Shown here piece by piece: positions 57,523 through 64,000 of a stretch of DNA of 64,000 nt. Source of the stretch: Leptospira mtsangambouensis (GTDB lineage Bacteria > Spirochaetota > Leptospiria > Leptospirales > Leptospiraceae); contig NZ_RQHK01000002.1 of assembly GCF_004770475.1 (NCBI RefSeq), forward strand, positions 1,280,001-1,344,000. Reading direction: 5' to 3'. The position numbers were made by a program, and so were the translations under genes. Each line of letters begins with the position of its first letter. The stretch's first letter is position 1. Below the pieces are notes generated by a model. That model saw nothing but the letters and a program-made list of their open reading frames with translations. It did no database searches and was not told the DNA's origin.

Positions 57523-58758
57523 ATGTCCTTCATGTTCAACCGACTTCGTTTGGCTCCCTTAACCGGAGTTCTCATCCTTACTATTTTGGCATGTGCCGGA
57601 TCCAATTCTGCCCAGAAACAACCTACGCTGCCAGACAACGTGGTAACAGCGATGGGAGAGGCACCGATTTACCAAGGAGACTTGGCTCTTGCACGAAACA
57701 AAGCACTGAAAGATGCCAAACTCAATGCCATCCGCAAACTTGTGGGGGAACAAATCACTGAAAAATCGGGAGTATCCGATGGCCAGTCCCTAGGCTCCAA
57801 ACTCTATGGGAAAACAGATAGTTTCGTAAAAAAATACGATATCATTAGCGAAGAACAATGGAAATTGGACACCCAAGACATGATCCGTTTGAATGTCCGT
57901 TGTGAAGTAGAAGCAACCAAACTTTCCACAGCAGTGGATGCCCTCCTCGATGATGTAGGAAATCCAAGAATTGCCGTCCTTGTCCAAACCGTTGTGAATG
58001 GAAAGTCTTATCCGATTGGATCAGCAACAAACATTGCCGAAGCAGAACTTATTGAAAAACTCCGCACCAAAGGAAACAAAGTTGTGGATAGTTCTCAACT
58101 CACAGCTCTACTCAAAAAAAATCCAAGCCTTGCCAAACTCGACCTCACATCGGTAGAAGAAGGAAGTCCTCTACTCACTCTCGCACAAGATTCTGGTGCC
58201 GAGGTTTTGATTGTTGCCAAAGTCACAACAACCGACCAAAAACCTGTGGTTTTGCCTGGTGGGAAAAAAACAGATTTTTTAAGTTCAGCAGCCACTGGCC
58301 CATACCGCATCATCCAACTTTGGGGTGATGGAAAAATATTTGGATCAGGAAGTTTGGAAGGACGCGGTGCTGATATCACCCAAGAAGTTTCCAGAGAACA
58401 AGCTGTCAAAGATTGGGCAAATCTAGTTTCAGGAAAAGTGGGAAAACAAATCAAAGACGAATGGTTCAAACTCACAGAACAAAACACTGTCATCTTAAAA
58501 TTCAAAGGTCTTGGATTGGAAGATGCCATCAATTTCAAAAACGATTTGATGGAATACACTTCAGTTAAACAAATCAATGACCGCAAAACAGAAATGAATG
58601 GTTCTGAATGGGAGCTGACATATCCTGGGAAAGAATCTATGTTTGCGGAAGAGTTAATGTATAAAAAAGACTCTAGTTTCCGTTTTTTAAGTAGTAAAAC
58701 ATTGAGCATCAACAGCTCCAAACGCGGGGTTGTGGAAGCAGAATTTAGAAACAAATAG
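57523..58758 (+). CDS. FlgT/LPP20-like lipoprotein
   Basis: 411 aa from ATG 57523, or 408 aa from ATG 57532. The AAGGAG at 57515-57520 is only 2 nt from the first and 11 nt from the second, so the second may be used. Lipobox with the likely Cys24 (LTILAC-AG). The mature part has the LPP20/FlgT-type motif LALARNKALKDAKLNAIRKL near the start, then alpha/beta regions (RIAVLVQT, AEVLIVAKVTT). In other bacteria such domains help envelope or flagellar assembly. Probably well expressed, given the promoter. The kinase pair converges on it. Confidence 0.78.
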   Translation: MSFMFNRLRLAPLTGVLILTILACAGSNSAQKQPTLPDNVVTAMGEAPIYQGDLALARNKALKDAKLNAIRKLVGEQITEKSGVSDGQSLGSKLYGKTDSFVKKYDIISEEQWKLDTQDMIRLNVRCEVEATKLSTAVDALLDDVGNPRIAVLVQTVVNGKSYPIGSATNIAEAELIEKLRTKGNKVVDSSQLTALLKKNPSLAKLDLTSVEEGSPLLTLAQDSGAEVLIVAKVTTTDQKPVVLPGGKKTDFLSSAATGPYRIIQLWGDGKIFGSGSLEGRGADITQEVSREQAVKDWANLVSGKVGKQIKDEWFKLTEQNTVILKFKGLGLEDAINFKNDLMEYTSVKQINDRKTEMNGSEWELTYPGKESMFAEELMYKKDSSFRFLSSKTLSINSSKRGVVEAEFRNK

Positions 58759-58768
58759 TTTCAAGTGT

Positions 58769-59143
58769 TTAAGACCCTGCAGAGAGAAAGGAACTTATCT
58801 CTGCGGGATCAAATGGTTTGGAAAAATACCTAGCCACTTTTTTTTCAACGATGGCCGTTTGGATTTCTGGAGTCAGATCATATCCCGTTAAAATACAATA
58901 AGTGATATTGGGCCGAAGGGTTTTGGCTTCTGTGATAAATTCCAATCCGTTCATTTCTGGCATCCGCATATCGCTGATCACAAACTGCACATCCAAATTT
59001 TCGTTAAGTTCGTCCATTGCTTCCTTCCCGGACTTTGCAACGATTACATCAAACTCATTTTTAAAATAGTCACGAAATAAATACAAGTTGAGTATTTCAT
59101 CATCTACATAGAGTAACTTACGTTTGGTTTTGGTGTCGTTCAT
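58769..59143 (-). CDS. Single-domain response regulator
   Basis: 124 aa, receiver only. Phospho-acceptor Asp58 (FVISDMRMPEMNG), acidic pair D14-D15, Thr86 in CILTGYD and Lys109 (YFSKPFD) are all intact. No output domain, so it acts by protein contact (CheY-like or feeding another kinase). Overlaps the histidine kinase by 4 nt (ATGA), which is its likely donor. Confidence 0.93.
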   Translation of the reverse strand: MNDTKTKRKLLYVDDEILNLYLFRDYFKNEFDVIVAKSGKEAMDELNENLDVQFVISDMRMPEMNGLEFITEAKTLRPNITYCILTGYDLTPEIQTAIVEKKVARYFSKPFDPAEISSFLSAGS

Positions 59144-60408
59144 TTTGGTTTAGGTAGTTTGATTAAAAACTTTGTTCCCTTTCTCCATTCAGATTCTATT
59201 TCAATCAAACCGTTATGATCTTTAATAATTTTGTAGGCAATGGAAAGTCCAAGACCAACACCTTTTCCTGGTTCTTTGGTAGTAAAAAACGGATTTCGAA
59301 TGAGGTTTAAGTGTTCGTCACGAATACCAGCACCTGAATCGGTAATGACCATGATTGCATAGGGACCTTCTTCAAAGGATTGGATTCCCAAGATCCCGAA
59401 CTCCCCTTCCATGGCTTGGATGGCATTTGTCAGTACATTCAATAATACTTGGTGGATTTTTCCGGAATTTCCTTGGACAAGGAGAGGCAGAGAAGTTAAA
59501 TCCTTTTGAACCTCAATTCGATCCCGAAGCGAATGCGTTAACATCGCAAGGCAGTTTTCTAAAATCTCATTCAAATCAAAACGTTCGTCAAAAGAATCTC
59601 CGCTGCGAGTGAATTGGTTTAGGCCTTTGACGATTCGAGAAGTACGATCAACTCCTTCTTTAATGGCATCTAAGTATAATTTTGTTTTTTCAGAGTCTAA
59701 ACCGGAACCCTCTAAAATCTCACGAACCCCAAAATAACCACCTAAAATAAAGTTCAGAGGATTGTTGATTTCATGTGCAATTCCGGCCGATAAAAGTCCA
59801 AGACTTGCCATTTTTTCTGACTCGATGAGTTGGTTTTGCCTTTCCTTTAGCTCATCTAACGTTTGTTTTAGTTCACTAGTTCGTTTGTCAACCAAAGATT
59901 CTAACTCATGGTTATTCTGCTCCAAACGACTTTCATATTCCGATCTTTCTAATTCAGCAGCAATCCTTCCGGAAAAAATTTGGAACAAAGTCAAAATTTG
60001 GTCTTTGTTTTGGATTTCCGTTTCAAATAAGCCAACAATCAGTCCCATCACTTCTTTTTTGGAATTGAGTAAAGGGGAACCAATATATCCTTCGATTTTC
60101 ATTTCGATGAGAAGTTGGTCACCCGGAAAAACTTTTTGAACATCTGTGGGATAATAACATACAGAATTATCAAACACTTCCGCACAAGGTGTATCTTTTA
60201 AAGAATAAGCCATGTTTTCTGCAATCTTGCCTTTTGCGACAAGAGTGATGGTTTTTGATTCGTATTTTTCCTTATCGAAGATGGCAATAAATGTATAATC
60301 TGCCCCAATTGTGGAAGCTAGTTTGAGTGTAAGCCTATCTAAAAACTCGTTCCCAAATGTATTGGAAACGGCTTCGATGATATCAGAAAGAAGTTCACCT
60401 TGGATCAT
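59140..60408 (-). CDS. GAF-domain histidine kinase
   Basis: 422 aa, cytosolic. GAF domain at about 13-150 (IGADYTFIAIFDKEKYESKTITLVA), coiled coil 155-200, phospho-His212 (SAGIAHEINNPLNFI), and a catalytic domain with N box NVLTNAIQAM, G1 ITDSGAGIRDEH and G2 GKGVGLGLSIAYKII. The GAF domain has two cysteines (CAEVFDNSVCYY) that could sense redox or a ligand. It pairs with the single-domain regulator downstream. A 50-bp gap separates it from the rhodanese gene. Confidence 0.93.
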   Translation of the reverse strand: MIQGELLSDIIEAVSNTFGNEFLDRLTLKLASTIGADYTFIAIFDKEKYESKTITLVAKGKIAENMAYSLKDTPCAEVFDNSVCYYPTDVQKVFPGDQLLIEMKIEGYIGSPLLNSKKEVMGLIVGLFETEIQNKDQILTLFQIFSGRIAAELERSEYESRLEQNNHELESLVDKRTSELKQTLDELKERQNQLIESEKMASLGLLSAGIAHEINNPLNFILGGYFGVREILEGSGLDSEKTKLYLDAIKEGVDRTSRIVKGLNQFTRSGDSFDERFDLNEILENCLAMLTHSLRDRIEVQKDLTSLPLLVQGNSGKIHQVLLNVLTNAIQAMEGEFGILGIQSFEEGPYAIMVITDSGAGIRDEHLNLIRNPFFTTKEPGKGVGLGLSIAYKIIKDHNGLIEIESEWRKGTKFLIKLPKPK

Positions 60409-60458
60409 GGAAATTTATTTCTATAAGACCATAAAAGGGAATCCTTAGTCAATCGAAA

Positions 60459-60998
60459 TCAAGGAGCCGGCGAATCGCTGACAAGTGGGAGGACTGTTTT
60501 TTTAACATCCAAAAGTGGTCCTAATTCATAGATGGATTCGTATCCGTAGGCCTTCAGTGAGTTATATGTAGAAAGGTTTAGAGATGCTGCAGGACTTTTT
60601 GCGGCAAAGGCTTCCTGGTTTCCTTCAAAGTTGTTATTGCAGTAAATTAAAATTTTAGTTTTTTTTTCCGGGATCACTTCGGCCAAAGTCTCTTTTGTAA
60701 ATTCGGTAAAGGGAAGGTTTTTGGCTCCCTTTATATGCAAAAGATGAAACCGATTTTCACTACGAGCATCCAATAACACAACACCTTCTTCCGACATTAA
60801 TTTCAAAAATTGATCTTCTGTTAGGCGGTGAGTCTCTCTTTCTCCTTCGGAACGATTGACAATTCGTTTGAACTCAGTGTAATCAATGAGTTTGTTTTCT
60901 ATTGGGACTGGTTTCGATTTTGTTTTTTTCTTTTTGGAAGATTCCGAAAACATTGGGATTGTTACCAATACGAGTAAAATCAATACAACCTGCTTCAT
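60459..60998 (-). CDS. Secreted rhodanese-like protein
   Basis: 179 aa from ATG 60998, preceded by AAGGAG; a longer open frame to 61127 is rejected because it overlaps the divergent cyclophilin. Signal peptide (VVLILLVLVTIPMFS). Rhodanese fold with VVLLDARSENRFHLLHIKGAKNLPF and the active-site loop ILIYCNNNFEGN (Cys120). The usual Arg at the loop end is missing, so activity may be altered. A periplasmic sulfurtransferase or a non-catalytic rhodanese. Confidence 0.82.
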   Translation of the reverse strand: MKQVVLILLVLVTIPMFSESSKKKKTKSKPVPIENKLIDYTEFKRIVNRSEGERETHRLTEDQFLKLMSEEGVVLLDARSENRFHLLHIKGAKNLPFTEFTKETLAEVIPEKKTKILIYCNNNFEGNQEAFAAKSPAASLNLSTYNSLKAYGYESIYELGPLLDVKKTVLPLVSDSPAP

Positions 60999-61108
60999 GA
61001 CAAGTCTCCTTTCCAAAATCGATGGTAGTATGATTCTATCCTCGGAAGTGAGAAACATAAAACCTTTTTTCGACTTGCCAGGGAAAATCCAAGAATTGTG
61101 ATACTGGA

Positions 61109-61621
61109 ATGAGCACACTGAGAGCAATTATCAAAACAAATAAAGGCGAAATTCGCATCGATTTGTTTCCAGACAAAACACCAAATACGGTAGCCAACTT
61201 CGTAAACCTAGCCCAAAGGAATTTTTACAATGGACTTAAATTTCACCGAGTGATTGCAGATTTTATGATCCAAGGCGGTTGCCCCCAAGGAACAGGAACT
61301 GGGGGACCGGGTTATAAGTTCAGAGATGAGTTTGATTCTAGTTTAAAACACAACAAACCAGGAATCCTTTCTATGGCAAATGCAGGTCCAGGAACCAATG
61401 GCAGCCAATTTTTTATCACACATGTTCCGACACCATGGCTTGATGGAAAACATTCTGTGTTTGGTGCTGTAGTGGATGAGACAGACCAAAAAGTGGTCAA
61501 TACAATCCAACAAGGTGATGTGATGGAATCTGTGACCATCGAAGGAGATCCAAGTTCGGTTCTTGCGGTCGCAAAACCATTTTTGGATGAGTGGAACCAA
61601 ATTCTGGATTCTAAAAAATAA
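61109..61621 (+). CDS. Cyclophilin-type peptidyl-prolyl isomerase
   Basis: 170 aa, no signal, so cytosolic. Conserved catalytic segments [45 protein letters not shown] and [13 protein letters not shown]. It accelerates prolyl bond isomerisation. Monocistronic by context, with an inverted repeat about 135 nt after the stop. Divergent from the rhodanese gene. Confidence 0.96.
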   Translation: MSTLRAIIKTNKGEIRIDLFPDKTPNTVANFVNLAQRNFYNGLKFHRVIADFMIQGGCPQGTGTGGPGYKFRDEFDSSLKHNKPGILSMANAGPGTNGSQFFITHVPTPWLDGKHSVFGAVVDETDQKVVNTIQQGDVMESVTIEGDPSSVLAVAKPFLDEWNQILDSKK

Positions 61622-61660
61622 GAATTGATTCTTCCCTTTGTCTTCAAAAGTCTAAAGATT

Positions 61661-61825
61661 ATGAAGGCAAAAGGAAAACTAAAACAAGTCACCCAAATCA
61701 AAGCGGCTTCTAGAATGATTTTTTCTATGAAACCAACAAAAGTAAAACCATCTAAAAAACTCTATTCTCGAAAGAAAAAAGAAGATCATTCGGGAATAGA
61801 GTTTCTGATTTCTCTTTTTTCTTAA
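61661..61825 (+). CDS. Doubtful small basic protein
   Basis: 54 codons from ATG 61661 (or 66 from TTG 61625). Very lysine-rich (KVKPSKKLYSRKKKEDHSG). No Shine-Dalgarno of note. It contains the large inverted repeat 61757-61804, which looks like a terminator, so the frame may be fortuitous. Kept only because the 200-bp stretch would otherwise be empty. Confidence 0.25.
   Translation: MKAKGKLKQVTQIKAASRMIFSMKPTKVKPSKKLYSRKKKEDHSGIEFLISLFS
61757..61804 (+). terminator. 16-bp inverted repeat, probable terminator
   Basis: AAACTCTATTCTCGAA (61757-61772) and TTCGGGAATAGAGTTT (61789-61804) pair over 16 bp with one T-G wobble and a 16-nt loop. A T-rich stretch follows at 61811-61823. It lies between the cyclophilin and the convergent antiporter gene and may terminate both. 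The long loop is unusual for an intrinsic terminator. Confidence 0.55.
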
Positions 61826-61835
61826 TTATAAAAAC

Positions 61836-63698
61836 TCACCTTTCCATTTCGCTCCAAGGATCCCTTTCCAACTCATCTTCCTTTCCCAAATCCACGAGCA
61901 TCAACCTCTCTAACTCTGCGTTTCTCTGTTTCGCAAGACTCATATATTGGACTCTGTCCTGTCTTAATTCAAAAAGTTCATGAAAGGTTTCGTCATCATG
62001 TTTCAAAAATAAATTTTTTGCCTTTTCTGCCGTATGAGCCCTAGTTCCGAGTAATTTAAGTACATCTTTACCCATTTGCACTGCGGTTTCCCTTGTTTCT
62101 CGATAAATATAAGACACACCCATTTCCTTTAAATCATAGGCCTCTTCTCTATCTCCAGCCCTAGCAACGATTTTGATATTTGGGTAGTGTTGGCTTACAT
62201 TACGAATGAGTTCTGCTTGTTTTTCTGGATTGTCCAATGCGGCCACAAGAATCTTTGTATGTTCTAAACCAGCTGATTCTAATAACTCCAATCTGGTGGC
62301 ATCTCCAAAATAGACTTTAAATCCAAATCGACCAAGCATCTCCACTCTGTCGGCATCAAAATCTAAAATGGTAATGGGAACTCCATTGGATCTAAGAAAA
62401 CGTCCTAACATATTTCCAAACCGACCAAACCCACAGATAATGACAGGGTTTTCTTGTTTATGAATGTCTTGTTCTGTTTGTTTTTTGGGAATTTTTGATT
62501 CTAAAAATCCAAATATCGTTTTTTCATATAACAAAAGAAGTACGGGAGTGAGAGCCATACTCACCGCAACACAAGCAACTAAAATGACTATGGTTTGTTC
62601 ATCCAAAATTCCAAGTCCTTCTGAATAACCAAACAAAACAAAAGAAAATTCACCCACTTGGGAGAGTGCCAAAGAAAAATAAAGATTTTGGTCTAATGGA
62701 AGACGAAAAACAAATCCAAGAAAAAATAAAACCAGTGCTTTCAGAAAAATAATTCCAAAAACGATTCCAAGAACTTTCATAGGACTTTCCATCACAACAG
62801 GAATTTCCATAGAAGCACCCACACTTAGAAAAAACAATCCAAGCAATAGTCCTTTGAATGGTTCAATATTACTTTCTAACTCATGACGAAATTCGCTACT
62901 CGCAAGAACCACTCCACCAAGGAAAGTTCCGAGTGCCGCCGAAACGCCAATAGCCCCCATTAACAGAGAAATGGCGATTACGAGTAATAAGCTCGCACCA
63001 GTAAAAATTTCACGGCTTCCCGATTTTGCCAAAATTCGAAACACAGGTTTTAATAGATATTTACCAACCAAAATGATTCCAATCACGACAGATAGTACGA
63101 CCAAAGTTTTTGCATAACCTGGCAAATGTTCGATTAAGGAATGGTGTTGTGATGATGTAACCTCATTTGTCTCACTTAACATAGGAAAGATGGCAAGTAT
63201 CGGAATGACGGCCATATCTTGAAAAAGCAAAACAGAAAATGCAGCTTGGCCGGAAAGTGTTTTCATTAGGCCTTTTTCTTTCAAAGTTTGTAAAACAATG
63301 GCTGTTGAAGATAAAGACATGATAAGACCAAGGGCAAGCGAGGGTTTCCAGAAAAAACCAAATCCATAACAAAACATGGCAGTTAGGGCAGTTGTGATGA
63401 TGATTTGTAATCCACCAAGCCCAAGTAACCAAATTTTTAATTTCCAAAGAAGGTCTAATTCTAATTCCAAACCGATGGCAAAAAGCATCATCACCACACC
63501 AAATTCGGCAAAGTGCAACATGTCCTTACCTTCTGTCCCAACAAAACCAAAAACAAAAGGACCAATGACAATACCGGCAATTAAATAACCGAGTACAGAA
63601 CCAAGCCCAAGTCGATTGGCAATCGGAACCACAATGATGGCACTTGTCAGATAGATCAATGCTTGGATAAAAAAACTGACTTCATTCATTTGGTTCAC
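61836..63698 (-). CDS. KefB/KefC-type monovalent cation:proton antiporter
   Basis: 620 aa. N-terminal 12-13 TM exchanger domain (about 1-390), with GALGVSAALGTFLGGVVLASSEFRHELE in the middle. Then a TrkA-N/RCK domain (VIICGFGRFGNMLGRFLRSNGVPITILD) that binds nucleotide, and a charged C-terminal tail (about 560-620). Matches the CPA2 family, including glutathione-gated K+ efflux systems. The overlap with a KefF-like gene supports that assignment, and a GST gene is also in the window. The ligand (glutathione or another thiol) is by family only. Confidence 0.93.
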   Translation of the reverse strand: MNQMNEVSFFIQALIYLTSAIIVVPIANRLGLGSVLGYLIAGIVIGPFVFGFVGTEGKDMLHFAEFGVVMMLFAIGLELELDLLWKLKIWLLGLGGLQIIITTALTAMFCYGFGFFWKPSLALGLIMSLSSTAIVLQTLKEKGLMKTLSGQAAFSVLLFQDMAVIPILAIFPMLSETNEVTSSQHHSLIEHLPGYAKTLVVLSVVIGIILVGKYLLKPVFRILAKSGSREIFTGASLLLVIAISLLMGAIGVSAALGTFLGGVVLASSEFRHELESNIEPFKGLLLGLFFLSVGASMEIPVVMESPMKVLGIVFGIIFLKALVLFFLGFVFRLPLDQNLYFSLALSQVGEFSFVLFGYSEGLGILDEQTIVILVACVAVSMALTPVLLLLYEKTIFGFLESKIPKKQTEQDIHKQENPVIICGFGRFGNMLGRFLRSNGVPITILDFDADRVEMLGRFGFKVYFGDATRLELLESAGLEHTKILVAALDNPEKQAELIRNVSQHYPNIKIVARAGDREEAYDLKEMGVSYIYRETRETAVQMGKDVLKLLGTRAHTAEKAKNLFLKHDDETFHELFELRQDRVQYMSLAKQRNAELERLMLVDLGKEDELERDPWSEMER

Positions 63699-64000
63699 CT
63701 AACAACTGATTAATGAACATGGAATAACGATTGGATTCTTTTTGAAGATCCAACTCAGTCAACTGAAAAGTTCCTTGGACTAAAAAAGGAGGCAAATAGT
63801 CCATTTGGCAAAGTTCTGCCGTACGACGAAAAGGCAAAAGGAATTCCTCCGTTTCGTAACCGTGGAATCCGTGTTTTGAATAAGCATCTTTAGAGCCACC
63901 AGTTGTGATGACTTGGATCCATTTTTTCCCAGACAAATGAGATCCATTGGTTCCGTATGCCCAACCATCCTCAAGGACCAGATCCATCCATAATTTCATC
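63682..64000 (-). CDS. KefF-like NAD(P)H quinone oxidoreductase (partial, N-terminus outside window)
   Basis: About 105 C-terminal residues are visible; the ATG-like codon at 63999 is not the start, since the flavodoxin-2 family needs about 90 more residues. The visible part has LEDGWAYGTNGSHLSGKKW, ITTGGSKDAYSKHGFHG and EFLLPFRRTAELCQMDYLPPF, the C-terminal flavodoxin-like fold of KefF/MdaB. It overlaps the antiporter by 17 nt and is probably its cytosolic activating subunit. Confidence 0.85.
   Translation of the reverse strand, partial: MKLWMDLVLEDGWAYGTNGSHLSGKKWIQVITTGGSKDAYSKHGFHGYETEEFLLPFRRTAELCQMDYLPPFLVQGTFQLTELDLQKESNRYSMFINQLLGEPNE

Noticed and set aside
58095..58754. 219-codon minus-strand open frame opposite the FlgT-like gene
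   Set aside because: The sense gene has a lipobox, a promoter and a ribosome site. The antisense protein has none.
60999..61127. N-terminal extension of the rhodanese frame
   Set aside because: The start at 60998 has AAGGAG and a signal peptide directly after it. The extension would overlap the cyclophilin gene.

Overview
The window is chromosomal DNA from a spirochaete of the family Leptospiraceae, most likely the genus Leptospira and perhaps a saprophytic lineage. The evidence is low GC (roughly 38-40 percent by eye), frequent TTG and GTG starts, many small lipoproteins with relaxed lipoboxes, OmpL47-like Ig repeats beside a LysM-FecR protein, and the gene content. The organism is an inference from gene style and content; no rRNA is present to confirm it. 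I found no tRNA, rRNA, CRISPR array, insertion sequence or prophage. Coding density is very high, and most neighbours overlap by 4 nt or lie a few nt apart.

Layout. 1-4222 (minus): uvrD, a TPR lipoprotein, a partial AsmA-like protein and a glutathione S-transferase. 4343-8354 (plus): Nudix hydrolase, LysM-FecR protein, OmpL47-like protein, MFS transporter and a small protein. 8355-14226 (minus): a coupled trio of phospholipase D-like lipoprotein, predicted beta-barrel and giant lamin-tail-like lipoprotein, followed by uvrC. 16164-21566 (plus): a six-TM chemoreceptor, a signal peptidase I homologue without its catalytic dyad, and a DUF2157/DUF4401/GDYXXLXY membrane trio. 21835-27928 (plus): gap-pgk-tpiA-secG, a secreted protein, a PAS histidine kinase and a receiver-ATPase protein. 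27973-41630 (minus): an almost gapless run of 14 genes for translation, replication, repair and c-di-AMP turnover, rpsF-ssb-rpsR-rplI-dnaB-aspS-phoH-pgpH-ybeY-recO-(84 aa)-argS-cinA-(propeller).

41723-46394: a membrane protein converging on a minus-strand trio (TPR protein, lipoprotein, CapA-like enzyme). 46382-52295 (plus): a six-gene operon with a membrane protein, an atypical cysteine desulfurase, a CHAT-domain caspase-like protease with a membrane anchor, a secreted protein, an ECF sigma factor and a cytosolic protein, closed by a strong terminator. This is the best candidate for an undescribed system: it resembles a protease-controlled sigma-factor switch. 52430-57480 (minus): ychF, a membrane protein, an RluA-type pseudouridine synthase, a DUF2797 protein, a secreted protein and a DUF1343/NamZ-like lipoprotein. 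57523-64000: a FlgT/LPP20-like lipoprotein, a GAF histidine kinase with a single-domain response regulator, a rhodanese-like protein, a cyclophilin, and a KefB-type antiporter with its KefF-type oxidoreductase (cut by the window edge).

Working together: the glycolytic triad and the ribosomal/replication run are housekeeping. The envelope clusters (PLD trio, TPR/lipoprotein/CapA trio, LysM-FecR/OmpL47 pair) look like outer-membrane and cell-wall modules. Signalling is spread over two kinase/receiver pairs, one chemoreceptor and the CHAT-sigma operon.
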